The notes beneath the pieces are model-generated. The model searched no databases and was not told where the DNA came from. It saw only the letters and a program-made list of their open reading frames with translations. Of a DNA stretch of 64,000 nt, positions 25,000-38,939 are shown piece by piece. The number at the start of each line of letters is the position of its first letter. Position 1 is the first letter of the stretch. This DNA comes from Oxyruncus cristatus (Eukaryota; Chordata; Aves; Passeriformes; Cotingidae). Position numbers and translations under genes: made by a program. Where the stretch lies: positions 386,992 through 450,991 of the forward strand of contig VXAY01002132.1 in assembly GCA_013399855.1 (NCBI GenBank). Direction: 5' to 3'.

Positions 25000-27900
25000 A
25001 CTATTGTTAGTCTGTGAAGACCTGACAATTATCTTAAAGTTTTAACAGTGCTTTTTATTTAAGTTTATGTATCTTAATGGAGTGAATTATCACCCTATTT
25101 GTGTGACTGATTTCTTCCCCCCCAGTCCATATCCACTTCCACCAGTCCCTGTAGTTTCTAGGCCAGCAGCTGTGTCTTCTGTCATGTTTGAGAAGTGAGT
25201 GAATGAAGACACAAGAGCTGTATAACATGTGTCACACAGACTTGCAGTTCCAAGTCATTCTTTGCTGCAGGATTTGGAAGGAATGTCGGTGTGTCACGGT
25301 GTGATCACTCAATTAAATCCTCTCACAAGGTATTGCCAGGTCTCAAGCTCCTTAAGCAGAGTAACCCACTGAGATCTGTGGCCAAGCCACCGAAGCCACA
25401 AAACAATTTATCCACCCCCATCCTGGGCAGTCCTGGGTAAGGAAGGACCTGTATTTATGTCTTGAATGTTCCAGAAAGAGGGACTGGGGACAAAGCAAGG
25501 GGAGGAGCAGGGAGGAGGACTGGGGTGCACACAAGGCGCTGTCACAACTTGCTGGTGTTTCGTGGGGCTGGTGGTTTCCTTTGGAGATTATCCCGCTGCA
25601 ACAGCCCGTTGCTCTGCCCCACCATTTGTGTGAAGTGTGATATTCATTTCCTGGCTCCTGCTGGCCCCTCGACATTTCATGTACCAGTTAACAACACAGC
25701 CATTTCAGCCAGAGAAATCACTCAGCTCGGCTGAGGGATCCCTGTCTTCCTCACAATAATCCCTCTGTGACATAACAAACCCGTGGGTTTATATCACTTT
25801 CTCAAGGAAGCTGCAATTTATTTTTCTTGTGCTAAAAGCTCTATGTGACTGACAGCAAAAAAAATCCTTACAAATGGCTTTTTTGCTACTTCTGAAAGTT
25901 GCACTCAATTCTGAACTTTCCATTCTACATAAGCAATCCCATGAATACTGACAAAAAAGGAGATATGCTGATAACTCTGCAAACACAGGGAAGTCTTTTA
26001 AACTATGTTTACTGCTTTTAGCATTTAGAAAGGTCTTATCTTGAGGTGCATAAATACATAGTTCCTCTCTCCAGAATGAACAGACGACAATATTTGCCAT
26101 TCTAAACCAGAATGCAAACAGTTGCTATTTGTTACATATCTCAAGCCAACACCTTACCCAAAAGAAATAAGGGCAAACTTCTTGAATAAAGAAATGGAAA
26201 GCTCATTGATTGTCATTTTTGTTTTAAATATACGTTAAATTCCCCAGTCAAAGCTTAAAGACAGAAAAGGAGATAAAAATTGAAAGGTACATGTTATGAG
26301 CCAGGACCTTCATCATTCCTGTGCCTGAAAGTCCAGAACCACTTCACTGAACTGTCCCATCTTATCCCCATGTGAAGCCCTTTTTCTCTTACTCATTTTT
26401 CTATAAATGATATTTTCTTCTTATTTTTTTTCAGCTTCTCACATCAATATGTGCAATGTACATGTACAATTTATAAATATACAATTACAATTTACAAATG
26501 TGTAATTCCTGTACATTTTAAAAAACCAGTTTTCACCTTTAATATCTTCCCACCTTCCCAGGTTCCTATGGAATGAGAGAATGGATTTAAAAAAAAAAAA
26601 TGAGAGCAGGATTTAAAAAAAAAAATATGCTGCAAATAAACATTTAGAATAAGCTGAAGAAAACCATCTCCTGGACTTTGGAAATTTGTTTGGAATATTA
26701 GGCAAAGAGGATTTTGAGCTTAAAGAAAATATAATGAGATTGAAATTGTCAATGACAAGACAGAATTGGTTCTATTTCTTTTTTCTCTCACCACTGATGT
26801 TAATAAAGTGACCTGAGAGCTGTTTCCTTCAACAAATAAATATTCCACAAAGTAATTTTATCAGAATACACCTTTCGATGCCTGTAAACAACCTCTCATG
26901 TTTTGCAGGGCCGTTGGAAGACAAACACAATTACTTTTCATGTCCTATGAGTGAACTTTTCTGCAGCCACAAGTGGCACATGTGGCTGAACATGCAGATT
27001 GTTCCAAACTCTGCCATGAGGGTTCAGAAAGGAGGAAACAATAAGTTACAGTTCTGCTTAGAGACAGAATTTTACTTCTTGAACGCAAAACATCTGAAAA
27101 GATTCTGTCACCCACACTCAGTGTCGACCAACCCCTCCTCTGCTTAACTTGCCCGAAAGTGCTGCCCCAACTCACCTACGAGGGAAATAATCAAGATTTG
27201 CACTGCCAAGACCAAGGGCAGAGACCCGACAAGGTTCTGTGAATGTCCTGGCACTTGGCTGAACAGCTGGGAAATTCTGCTTTTAAAGGTCTGTCTCCCT
27301 GAGCTCAGGCAGCGTTAAACATTACAATTTGATAATCGCTGTGCTGCAACCTTTTATTAAATTCTGGATCCACCTGTGGGTTGGGATGGCTCTAAGATTG
27401 ATTGCCCACTGGCTTCTCCCGTTTTTCATCCGCTGGAGCAGTCTCCAGCCTGGCTTCTCAGGATTCAGAACATATTTCTGATTGTGATTCACAGGCCAGG
27501 CCACTGAACAGAATTGGAGCCGTTGGAGCTACTTTGTGACAGGTTTGCAAAGAAACCAACCTTATGCTGCGTATTCATCACTACCTCTGCCCTCCATTGT
27601 GGGAACAATTACCTGCAGCATCACTGCTTTGCTGTGATAAACAACAGCAAGGGAACAGGAGGAAAAAAAAAAAAGAAAAAAACCCCAAATCAACAAGCCT
27701 ACCCCTTTAGTAACATTGCAATGTACTGTCTGGCACTTTGACTGTTGACAAAATTAAAAAACCAAGCAGAACCATATCGTAATACTACCCTTCCTAAAGC
27801 ACTATGCCTTTGAAACATGAAATTCTAATGTATCGTGCCAAATTTAGTGATCATGATAAATAGAGCTATATATCAAAATTGTTCTTTTAACGTATTTGAA

Positions 27901-29864
27901 CAGCTCCATCAAAAGCACAGAAAAATATGCATGCAGGAGAGATCACCTTCTTGCTAAGACGGTTCTTCTTGCTAACTCATTAGTTCTCATTCATTTCCTT
28001 CTTGCTTCTAAAAGCAATCCTGGAAAGCAAATTAAAGTTCACTTTTACATCCACACTCCTTAGACCAGCAAGTAACCCTTTATGTCCTGTTATAAACCTA
28101 ATCCTTAATGGTCACTGAAGTTCTGAGCATCAGGATGGTGGAACATGATCCAAAAACTAAGTCATGGAGGCTGTTTTTCTTCATTTGTGTTCATACTATT
28201 ATACTGACTCATGCTCAGATCAAATTCGGAACTGAAACGATTTTTTTTCAGTTGACTTCTTCGATATTTTTTTTAAACTGGCTGTGAAGGTTTTAAGAGG
28301 TCTATTTATGGCAATTTGTCTCTTCACAACAGTAAACAAGCTGGACAAATTGAGAGTCTCTAGACAACAGAAGTCTCCGATGGAACTGGGAGATGAAAAC
28401 ATAAACACTTATATTTTTAAAAGCTTTAATTTTTAAAAGCCATCTGCAGATTAAGGCAACTAATGAAATCGATGTACACACATCCATACATTTGGGAAGT
28501 TCCTGGGATATACTGAGGCCAGCCCTCTGGGGCTGCCACAGCACTAAACAATGTCCCATGGCTGTCACACATGACTGCCCCTTAAAAAAATCCAATATAT
28601 TCAAGACATACATGAATGGAAGGTGCTGAGTGGAAAACAGGGGGAATCAAGGCTCATATTTCATAGATAGGTATCTTTAATTAAATTTTGCTCCATTTAT
28701 TTACTGCTATGGATAGCAGCATTAGATTACTCCAAATTTATGTAAACGCAGGCAATGATTTTAGTAGGTGGTGAAAACTATATCTGCCCTTAACTGCTTC
28801 CTAATAATATTTGTGCTGCTCAGTTAATATTGGCTGTTTAAGATCTTTCAGCTAAACTTGCTATATAAATCAGTAAGCAAAATGTGGAGTAGTTATCATG
28901 GATAATTCACTCAGTGTATGAAGTCTCAGTCCTAATGTCATCTTTTTTAAAATTTCTGTAGGGTAACCTGAGTAAACTCAGCTAACTAAAAGGGAAGCAA
29001 GCCCCCAGAAATTTGCTTTAACCAATATATGCAATGATCTTCATGAAACGTGCTTTATATTTATGTGTCTGGTACAAAGTAGTTGGAAAATAACACGGTT
29101 TTCTCTTTGAGATTGGAATTCACTTTTACAAAGAAATCTGCACTGCACAGAACTTGCCAAAAGGCTCCTCTTTAATATTGGGAATAAATCCCATTAGTCT
29201 TGTAATGAGATAATGAGAGAAAACATTAGTACATAAAAAGCCACCCATAAAAAATACCCGGGTTTTTATGTAGTGAAACACATGTTCTTTGCTGTCTCCT
29301 TTATCCATACTTTTAGCAAAATATCCACATGTACTGCTGCACTATAACCTATGACAAACTTAGTAATTTCCATATGTTCACCAAAACTAGGGTTTCATAC
29401 TTATTAGATGGTAGAAGTTCAGGAAAAATCCAGAGTGTAACTGCAATAAACTAAATCTGAAATTCAAGGTAAACAAAGCATTTTCAAGTAAATTGTTGAG
29501 CCACTACAGCTTTTCCATGGATTCTGGTAAAAATGACATTAATGCTCCCTGCTTAATCTAGCAAGGAAAAAAAAATAACTAGGATGTAAATATAAACAAA
29601 AAGACCTCTGGTGATTTTCTTTCACATGTCAATAATTTTGCAAGGCTCCAGAGCACTGAGGCAAGAGCTGAGAGTGAAAAGCCAGCGATGAAACAACTCC
29701 CTTGCCATCCCTGCCTCACAACACCCAGCAGCACTGTTAACGCTCTCCATTTCACCCAGGAGCAGTAAAGCCACATTTTTTGGAATGTCCACATTATGCC
29801 AGGATTATATAAAAATAGATGATGAAGCAAAAAGGAGATAGATTTAGCCCTGCTGTCCTGCAGT

Positions 29865-30110
29865 AGCTGCCATAATTGCACAGCCAGCTCATTATAGCAA
29901 GTCAGTCCCTTGAGCCTCCCATGTCCCAGTTAAGCGACAGTAATAGAAAGCAGCTGTATGAGGACATTAGGTCAGCAGAATCATTAGCCCCGAAAATTGC
30001 ATCACCATCACTCCTCTGCAGCAGCCAGGCCTTCACACACCATCAGGCTCCTAAACAGCAGGTCAAACATGATGATGAACTTAACCCGGTAACTCCATTA
30101 ACAGTGGCCT
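29865..30110. promoter_or_regulatory. Possible conserved noncoding element
   Basis: The block has moderate GC, several homeodomain-like cores (CATAATTG, CTCATTATAG, TCATTAG, CCATTAAC), a GTTAAGCGACAG segment and a CCCGGTAAC motif. It carries no repeat signature. It sits at the edge of the GC-rich kilobase that follows. The assignment rests only on composition. Confidence 0.25.
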
Positions 30111-31140
30111 GTGGCTCGGAGCTCCCGGGGAGCCCACACCCCTGGAAACTCCCAGGGGGTTAATGAATTTTGGCTGTCACCCTGTGCCCTCAGGTCCACC
30201 CACCCTGGGGCTGTACTGGGCACCAGGCAGAGCTGACTGGAGAAGTGCCAGTGTCCACGGGAGGGATGTCCCATTACCTTCGGCTTCTTCAAGGTCTCAT
30301 TGCCTCTGTCTGGATAAAGGCACCCCCATAGCAGGGATGTCCCAGGTCTGCCCTCATGGGCCACGGGAAGGTGACACTGCCAGCAGCCACTGCCACAGCA
30401 GTGACAGGTCCCACGCTTGTCCAGCTTGTGTGCACACAGGAGCAGAGGGAGACACCTGAGTCCCACATGTGTGCGATGGAGCAGCTGGCTGGGTCAGCTC
30501 TCACGGAGTTCACACAATATTCTGAGTTGGAAGGGACCCACAAGGGTCATCAGGTCCAAATCTGATCTGAATGGTCCATACAGGGATTGACAAGAGCTGG
30601 GCAGTGAGAGAAGATCACCAGCCATGGGTATCACCTGCTCTAAGCTGCAGGGAGCCCACTGGAGATCCCCTCTGAAATAAATCATTCTAGGAACACATCC
30701 CCAGGAGAAGAGCAGCTGCACCACTACACGTTCCCAGTTTTCAGAGGGTTTGGAGCTGTGCGTGGGTTTGAGGGACGGCGACGGGAAACAGCACAAAGTG
30801 TGGGCCAGATCCTGGAGCGACAGCCATCACTTGGCTGCACTGCTGCCAACTGCCAGAAGAACCAGCCTGGTACACACCCGAACGCCCGTATTCCAGGGGG
30901 ATGTGCTGCCTCTTCCATCATTTACCCACCTGTGCTCCGAGGCCGTGAGGCACAGAAATGAAGGCCAAGCTCTTTGCCAGTGTTGCTGTGCATTCTGATT
31001 AAAAAGAAGCCTGTGAAGGTTTCCTGAGGTCCGGATGCTCATTCCCACCTTTCCCAGGGGAGAGCCTCCCCAGAGGGCCGAGGGCGTCCGCGGTGCTTGG
31101 GCAAAGCAGGGCCCTGCCTTTGTGGTCGGGATGAGTTTCG
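30111..31140. other. GC-rich kilobase with many spurious frames
   Basis: GC and CpG are clearly higher than in the neighbours, especially at 30750-30960 and 31028-31140 (for example GGACGGCGACGGG and GGGCGTCCGCGG). Overlapping frames on both strands of about 60-120 codons are a by-product of composition. The SINE fragment lies inside it. Similarity to gene ends or promoters cannot be excluded, but no exon was recognised. Confidence 0.4.
30513..30590 (-). mobile_element. 5'-truncated tRNA-Ile/CR1 SINE (TguSINE1 type)
   Basis: On the minus strand the last about 50 bases match the CR1-derived tail known from passerine elements (CTTGTGGGTCCCTTCCAACTCAGAATATT). Immediately upstream, the plus-strand TGGTCCATACAGGGATTGA is close to the reverse complement of the acceptor and T-arm end of tRNA-Ile. 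This tRNA-Ile head joined to a CR1 tail is the layout of TguSINE1, a SINE described from passerine birds. The copy stops inside the T-arm at about 30590, so the internal polymerase III promoter boxes are essentially gone and it cannot be transcribed on its own. An ordinary CR1-X tail plus chance tRNA similarity is the alternative. Confidence 0.65.
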
Positions 31141-34100
31141 GTCAGAAAAGCAACAACCCTTCTATCAATGTCAAAGACTAAATAAGTTTGACTATATGCT
31201 GATGTTCTTCAAATTGTTTCTACTAGCAATAGTTCTGGATGGTTTGTTTTTGGGAAATTAATGATGATACACCAAGGTCGTTGTACCTCTGCTGTAGCGA
31301 ACAGATGTTAACATATTAGAGCCACCGGCCTGTGCTGCACCAGGGTAGAGCTAGTCCTGCTTGTCAGAGCATGAGCTGAGGCAAAACCAGCCACACAAAA
31401 CAGCCCAGTCTAATAAATTCAGTCTAAAATGCAAACATTTGAAGAAAAGAGCTCCTGCACTTTCAAAAGCCATTACTCTGTATCATCCTCATCAAAACAC
31501 ACCACTCATTTTTTTTTTAAATCAACCCGGAGCTAGGAGAACAATAAGAAACCAAATCTTTTTTTCCTCTCAGCAGTACAGACCATTTTCAATGCCATTT
31601 GTAAGCTGCCTATTTATCCCTGACATTCACAGCCAGAGTATATCTCCAGATCATGTCGCTCTGTGAGGTAGAAATAATCAAGTATTTTTCCATCTTTTTG
31701 CTGGAAGGACTCAGAGCTGGTTGTGTTTATCCATAGCTCTGTTAAACTGGTGTGAGACTATTGTGGTGAACTGCATAGGAGTAAGACATCCCAAAGACAG
31801 CAGTCAGTATGGAAGGCAACAGCCTCACGACTGGGAGGACTAAGTCAGATTTTTATTAAACTGAAATAAACACTTTCTTCTTTATAATCTCATAGCAACA
31901 ATACCTTTGCAAGTGCATTAAAAAAGGGGCTGGGGATAGATCAGCATGATGAGAGCAGTGAGATACTTCACTGGGACCCAGCAATACACAGGTCCTTTAC
32001 TTCACAGGGAAGTTTAAGGTTTTTGGTCAGTATTGTTAAGTTTTAGCTACCTAAAGCACTTCCTCTCAACTAATTTTAGTATATTTGGGGAATATTACCT
32101 TAAGATGAATTACACAAAAGGCACTAATGCACTAAGACTTATCTACAAACAGTATAAGTGCCATGTGTCAGAAAATTCAGAATTTTGAGTCACATTTTTA
32201 AATATATAACTTCTGACAACAAGACAGTCACTGGAGCTGGGAAATGGATAGCAATTCTTCCATCATCCTGGCCCCAAACAGGGGACTTAACATCAGCACA
32301 GCTTGAAAGTCCATTTAAACTGTGACAGGGCTGTAAAAAGCCCTTAACAGAAGCATTTCCTAAGAGAAAGTCTCATCTGTCTCTAAGCTACAGCTGTTGT
32401 TTATTCAGTACCGATAGGCATACAAAATAAAGGGCTGTATCACTCAGTCTCAAGCCCACATGGAAGCTATTTAAAACCCTTTAGTCCCGATTTCTCACCA
32501 TCAGTAGGTTTATACCCGTCTCTTGGCTGTGTTTAATACTGCAAACCTCCTTTCCTGTGAACTATGCCAGTCAAGGGATTTGAAACTTCCCCCATAAATG
32601 CTCCCTCGGTGCAGCACGAGCCAACTCTGCAGCCTCCTCTGCCACTTCTGGCCATTACCCAGAGCTCCTTGACACAACAGTTATTAGAATTCTTCACGTT
32701 TATGAATATGAAAAGACTTGTAATCCTCGGAGTGAAAGATCACTGCAAGAGATGTTCAAAATTTCCTAAGGCAGTAAGAAAACAGTGCAATGAATTAAGT
32801 GAAATACCTTAAATGTGGACACTACTGAAAGCCTTCAATTAGGAAGCAGAAACTATCAATAAGTAACACTTATTCTCTTCATGAGAGGATCCTCTGGCTT
32901 TAAAGGTTGGTTAAAAAGCAGGATAACATACAGGTAATATCCTGCGCGTTTCAGAATTTAAATCTGAGCAATGCAATGAAACACAGTTACAAGTGGTGTC
33001 CCTCAAGGGTCCTGCAGAAGTGGTTCTGTCTTTTGGAATCTTCACTGTGTCCAAAAGACATTAAAAAATAGATCAGCTTTTCTATAAGTTCTCTGCTCTA
33101 GGATTTATGCACAGTGAAAGATAAAAAAAATTAGGAAGTCCATGTAAATGCTTTCCAATTCCAAGGTATCCCTTAAACACCATTGATCAGAATATTCCAA
33201 TACTAAATCAGGTCTAGTTGAAACCTCCTTTGAAAGCAGATGAAAGCTCTCCTGTCTGTGAACACTGAGTCAGGTCCTTACATCTGTTTAGACAAAGGGA
33301 ATATTACAGGGCTCTATCAGTTCAAGATGATAGTCCAGCAAAAAAAACCCCAACAAACACAGTCTGGAGGGAGAAGCCACATCAATATGAAATAAATGCA
33401 AATTCAGTTTCACTTAAAGGAGATTTTAGTGGTAAGTTGCCATTTTAAAATAAAAAGAACACGAAAGCATCATTGAAGCAACGCAGAATGCACCAAACTA
33501 CTGCCAGTGGAGCAGGAGAGCAAAAGTGCTCACTGATATGGAAAAGCACAGTGTGCCTTGGCCCCTGGAAAACTGCACTGTATGGAACTTGTGGGTACAG
33601 GTTGGCTAAATGTTTTCCTCTGGTATTTATTTAATTCTAAGGGAGGTGAGTGCTCTAAACAAGGGGCAGGTTATGAGGTGATGTTTCAGGAGCAACCAAA
33701 AAATTAACCCAAGCCCTGTACCAGAGCAGCCAGGGCTGAGGTCTCAGACTAACAGCAGTAGTTCCTAAGACAGTGGTGATGTTTAGTACAAGCCTTGGCA
33801 TCTCAGGCAATTTCTACTTCAGCTGTTACTAAGAAACAAACAGTACGAGAGTTCTGCTTCTCACTTTTGTTCCTCTGAGTAATCATCCCCATTATTCCCC
33901 AGGCTAATAAAAGGAGGCTGTCACCTGGGATTTGATTTCAGATTCCAGGCTGTTTGTTATCCCTGCAGTGCTGTGGGTGCCCTTTTACTCAGGGACCCCC
34001 ACACCCAGAGTCAGGCTCACGTAAAGGAACCCCTGGTTATAAGGGGCTTAGGGGCTGCTGCTAGAAGACAAATTGGCATTATCTTGTAAATTGTAGCTCA

Positions 34101-37100
34101 AACACTTCTCTGAATCTTGTTCCCATGGCTGAGAGAAGTTTAGGCATCCTGACAAATCTAGAAATCCAAGAAAACAGTCTCAGCTCTGTGGGCAGGTGTG
34201 AAGGGCAGGGGATTGCCTGGAATCAATCCTTAGTGGAAGTCCTGCAGCACTAAACGCTGCTCTGAGGTGTTGGATGTGTGTGTGCGTGTTACCACCAGCC
34301 TCTCTTAAAAATGGCTTGTCTCTCTACACCAGTGTTCCCACAGTCCCTATGGTTAATTCTTTATTTCTCAATCAAGAATTCGTGGAGGTTAGGGTGACGT
34401 TGCTGCAAGCACCCTCCCAGCCCAGCGATGGAAACAATGCAATGCAAATACCGCTCCAGAAACACCAACCAGCCTCTCCTTGTTTGGCGAAACTTAAATC
34501 CTGCCTGCCTCAACTCACCTACCAGTAAACAAACAGGCCTCTCTCTGCACTGCAGTAAATCCCTCATCTTGCAAGAAAATTAAATGTGCCATGGAAATGG
34601 TGGTGGTTTTGGTAAGTGCACGCAGACATTTCACTGCGACAGTGCTCGCAAAGATGCACTGAATGCAACTATGCTTTCCCCCTTGGAAAACAGATTTCAA
34701 AACGCCAACAAATGTTCAGAAGTTTAGCACAGTTAATGCATTTCATAGCCCGTATCAGTAAACTACATATCCTCCTGTTGCATTTCTCCTAATTCCTGTC
34801 ATTTATTTTAAAAGTCTATAATGAACACTTACTATTGAGGATCCATTTGTTCCTCACTTTTTCCATTTAACTCAGTGATTGCAACCTCTCTTATTTCCTT
34901 TGGTGCTGAAAAGCACTTTTACAGCATAACCAACGCAACATATTTGCTAGATTTTTACTAATTAATTTTCCGTGAACTTTTCAGCGTTAAAAAAAAAAAA
35001 AACAAAAAAAACCCCCAAACACCAAAAACACGTTTCTGCATGAAAAATGACTTCTATTTTCTCCATTTCCTTAGAAATTTACATTCTGAGCTCATCTGTG
35101 CCACATATTCTTTATGGGTAATGAGCAAGGCATCCTCACTTAGCTGTCACTGAGGCAGTGAAATGTTTACAGTGTGAGCTTTGGAGATTCTGGCAGCTTA
35201 GATTCTGAGAATATTTCTTATTCAGGACAATAAGCATTGCCCTAAATTTCTCTTGCACATGAAGAGAAAGGGATTGATTTGAAGAATCCTTGAACTTTGT
35301 TGACTCATAGTAAAGCTGTTTTAAGAAAGGTTAATTCAGACACCTCATGCTCATGATCTGTTTCTTGTGATGTGGCAAAGTCTGTTCTAGTCCCCTTAAC
35401 ATCTTGTAGAACTTCTTGGGAAACTAGAAGATGTCAATTAATGGAGAGACAAGTATCTTCACTGGGAAGTTTACAAACAACATACACGTAGTATAACTTC
35501 AAGTGTATTCTCCCACCATATTTACTCTGTAACATTTAAGGGATACACTACAGACAGAAAAGAGAAACCTCAGGCATGAATCTCCTGCCAGTTTTGTGCA
35601 GGAAATTTCACTAACCCATGGAAAACATTTCTCTTTAATTACCTCTCTGAAGTCATTCTTTCGCAAAGTACATAAGAATATACATGTTTTAAAGATTATG
35701 TTAAGATGTCATTTCTGAGCACGGGTCCAGTCACAGGCTTACAATGACATGCTAAAGCCTGTGGGCTTTATTGAACCAGGGCCTGGAAAAAAAATGATCT
35801 TTTATCCTTCCTTCTCAGAAAGCCTCATATAGTTTGAATAAATCTTTGCAATGTAACCAAAAGAATCTCACACGAGATCATCTCTCATTGAAGTCCCAAC
35901 ATCCAATTCATGTAGATGCAGCTGGAAGGTTATTGCTGTCAAGTTTTGCACTTGGGCTATAAAAGACAAAAAAAGGGACTGATTTGCTCAGCAGAAAGGA
36001 GAACAGTGCCTGCCTTGCCTTCTGCAAACTTCTCCTTGCTAAGCTCAGCTCCTCAATTAACCTGAGCCTACGCAAACCTACGGGGATTGTTTTCTGTAAT
36101 CAATCAAATTTCCAAGTGTAATTATTAACACAGTCTTTAATTAAAGGAATCGTATCATTTGGACACATTCTAAAGAAAAGTCACTTATTGAACGTTAACA
36201 ATCCAAGTGCATCCAGTGCCTTCTTGAGTTCTGACTTAGAAAAATCTGGATTAGTTCTCAAAGTTCTTCTCTGTAGTTACTATTTCTAAATGAACTTTTA
36301 AAATACATTTAAACCTACATTTTCAGCATATTACTCTAAAATGACCATCAGCAATAATTGCATTTTGTAGAATGAGGCAACTTTTGCCATTTTAGGTGTG
36401 CTGGTGCCACGACTTTTCTGATATTTCAACAGTTCTATCGCTTATCTTATTTCTCTTAGAAATCTATACCAAGAAAAAGACACTTTTAGTGCCTAAAGTA
36501 CTGGCAGAGTGGGTGGAATAGCAAACCTAAGCCTTCCCAGATGTACATGAAAATCCCCATCTAAAGCAGGATTGCTATCAGACAAGTAACACCACCAATT
36601 AACCTGTGGTTCAGTAACACCTTGATAATAAATGAAATAACGTAAAGCTATTTCCTGCCAATCCTAGAGCCCCCCAGCCTTTCTAAATTTCCATATTAAG
36701 TTGACAAAAGTGAATCTCTCGTGTCTGACCCGGCAGTTCTGAATACACAAACAGGATTCCAGTCTTGTCCCTGATATCACCGGTTTTGACACTATGCAGT
36801 CACTGGAAAAGTCCTTTCAGAGTAAATCCTCAGAGGGCCAGAGAAAGAAGAAGTTTCTCCAGTCTGTGCCAATCCCTGGACTTTTGAGGGTTCACTACAA
36901 TACAACTACTCAGCAGCAAAGGGAAAAAAAAGGCAGGGTTTTGTGAGCAACAGGAAATGGCACCTGGTATTTCTTTTAGTAAACCTAATGTCCCTCTACC
37001 TGAAGGGGAACACAATTTAGAGTAATTATAGCAATAGTCAGCAGATAAATGATTTATAATAGATTTTCATACAATAGCGCCAGATCTTCAGAAAGGCTGC

Positions 37101-38930
37101 TGAGGACCCTGACAGAGATGACAAAATCAAAGCGAGCCAGAAACTAGCAGGAGATCCAGTCAAGATAAAAAGGCTACACAAGGCAATCAATTATCATCTC
37201 TAGTCTTAGTTTTTGAGGTCTGTGTTCTCTATTTGCAAAAAACAGAGATGCAAATATCTTGAACCCAATGTGAAGAAACCAAGGAGTCCAATTTTCCATA
37301 CAACTGTGTCCAAAAATCAGAAGAACAAAGTGTTATGTTCCAATTCTAAGTTCAGTTTGGAGAGACTGATTCAGAGTCAAACCTATGCAGCAAAGTTAAT
37401 AACCTTCTGCACCACGTTTCAATTAAGATTCATACATTTTACCCCTGAAATTTAGCTTTTCTCCTCAGAGTCTCTGAGATTCCAGACTTTCCCATTCCAC
37501 CGGAGAGGAAAACTCCACGTTGATGATGCACAAAAGACAATCATAACAAGTCACAAATAAAAGAGGTACAACAAAACACCCGAGGTACATTTAAAACATA
37601 AATTAGTCTTTAATTTATATTAAAAACATGAGGAAAAGTTAAAGCCACCCTTAGACACAGCCACTTATAGTACAAGAAGTGAGGCATCCTCTGCATTCTG
37701 GTGACCAAGAATTTTCTATAAAGAAATATGGGATAAAAATTCTACAAGAAACTGATTCAATTTTAATTCTGTCTGCATTTAGAGCATGATATAAATTCCA
37801 GGTTTTTAGTTTTTAAAAAAAAAAAAAAAAATCCTATTTTTCCCTACCTGGGAGATTTGAGAGATTTATTTCCTAGAAAGTATTACACAATTAAATTATT
37901 TTTTACTGCTGTGTAGGCTACAGAAAACCAATTGTCAGAGAAATACTTCACATTTTTCTCCAAGTTGTTTTTCTGTGCAAAGAGAATTGAAAATAATTAA
38001 AACATTTCCCTTGATGTCCCTATTGTAAACGATGCCAGGAAAGTCTGACTAGCAGAAAACCTGTTTATTGATTTTTCTTGTCTTTTTACTTGTGAAGAGA
38101 CTTATTCCATTTCTTCTTTCAAGGAGGGATTCACTGATAGCCATTATCCTGTTGTTGGAAAGGGAGGAAGCTGAATCTTCTCTATATTATTCCTCTGTAC
38201 TCATTTTTTACATGTTACTTGTTAGTGGAAATCTTGTAAGAAGGCTCATAATAAAGGAATGAGAAAAATCAGAAAACTTGCCTCATTACCAAAATAATTA
38301 TGTCTATCCAATTGACGCTACCAGACCTAATTGGGCAAAAAAAAAAGTCAATTTGGAAGACTGAAGTGGCATAAAAAGAAACTTTCTTAGTGGTGATTAT
38401 CAGAAAACTTCCCTGTTGTAATAGTGAATTAAATATTGTGGGCACAGGCTTTGATTGCCTGGACAATGCCACTGATTACATATTAATTTACCATGAAAAA
38501 CAAACCTGCTTTAATCCAACCTCTCACTTTTTTAACACCATATGAAGCAGAACTATAGAATGTTCCAAGTCCCCCTTTGCCCAAAAGGATTCAACGACCT
38601 CCCCTCCATGTGAGTTATTTCTCTTTGCCTCTGAAACCCAGATTACTTTACACGAACAGTTCAGAGAGCAATCAGGTAAGGAGCATCCCAGGGCATGAGA
38701 ACTGAAAGAGCAAGAGGAGACCCAGCTGCTGGGTGAGCTGGAGGAAGGTGTTATTTAACCCACTGGGCCACCATCAGCATCATTCCCGAAGCCACCGTCA
38801 CTCATGGCATCGTTAAGTAGTTCTGTGCTGGAATAACAGCACAGGCTGAAGCGATGAGGGAAATCAGCTACAGCAAGTCAGCAAAGCACCTAAACCGAGC
38901 AGTGAAGTTACACACTCCCCTGAGTAACTC
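31141..38930. other. Unique DNA, no gene supported
   Basis: Contains a short GT run at about 34274-34288, A14 at 34989-35002 and A17 at 37815-37831. An AT-rich block at about 36040-36175 (CTCAATTAACC, GTAATCAATCAAATT, GTAATTATTAAC, CTTTAATTAAAGG) looks regulatory in composition. No repeat family was recognised. Confidence 0.5.
36040..36175. promoter_or_regulatory. Homeodomain-motif-rich block
   Basis: Within about 130 bases there are repeated ATTA/TAAT cores, including the palindrome CTTTAATTAAAG and the PBX/MEIS-like AATCAATCAAAT, together with rare CpG (CTACGCAAACCTACGGGG). This suggests a homeodomain-bound enhancer, but only by motif content. Confidence 0.22.
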
Positions 38931-38939
38931 AGAGGAGTG

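Larger units (their letters stand above)
22411..29860. other. Unique DNA, no gene supported
   Basis: Landmarks are the diverged repeat pair (23140-23179 and 24960-24999), a TACAATTT/ACAATTTAC low-complexity patch at about 26450-26515, a duplicated GGATTT plus poly(A) motif at about 26583-26626 and a poly(A) run near 27662. A good donor-like sequence on the minus strand at about 27170 has only a mediocre acceptor opposite. Confidence 0.5.

Noticed and set aside
26152..26270. Minus-strand interval with an excellent acceptor (CTTTTCTGTCTTTAAG) and a GTAAGG donor
   Set aside because: All three frames contain stops, so it cannot be a coding exon. A noncoding exon remains possible but has no other support.
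27174..27257. Possible minus-strand exon with a strong GTGAGT donor
   Set aside because: Only a mediocre acceptor lies opposite. Two frames are open, one giving a hydrophobic stretch, but neither is recognisable and the interval is short enough for this to be chance.
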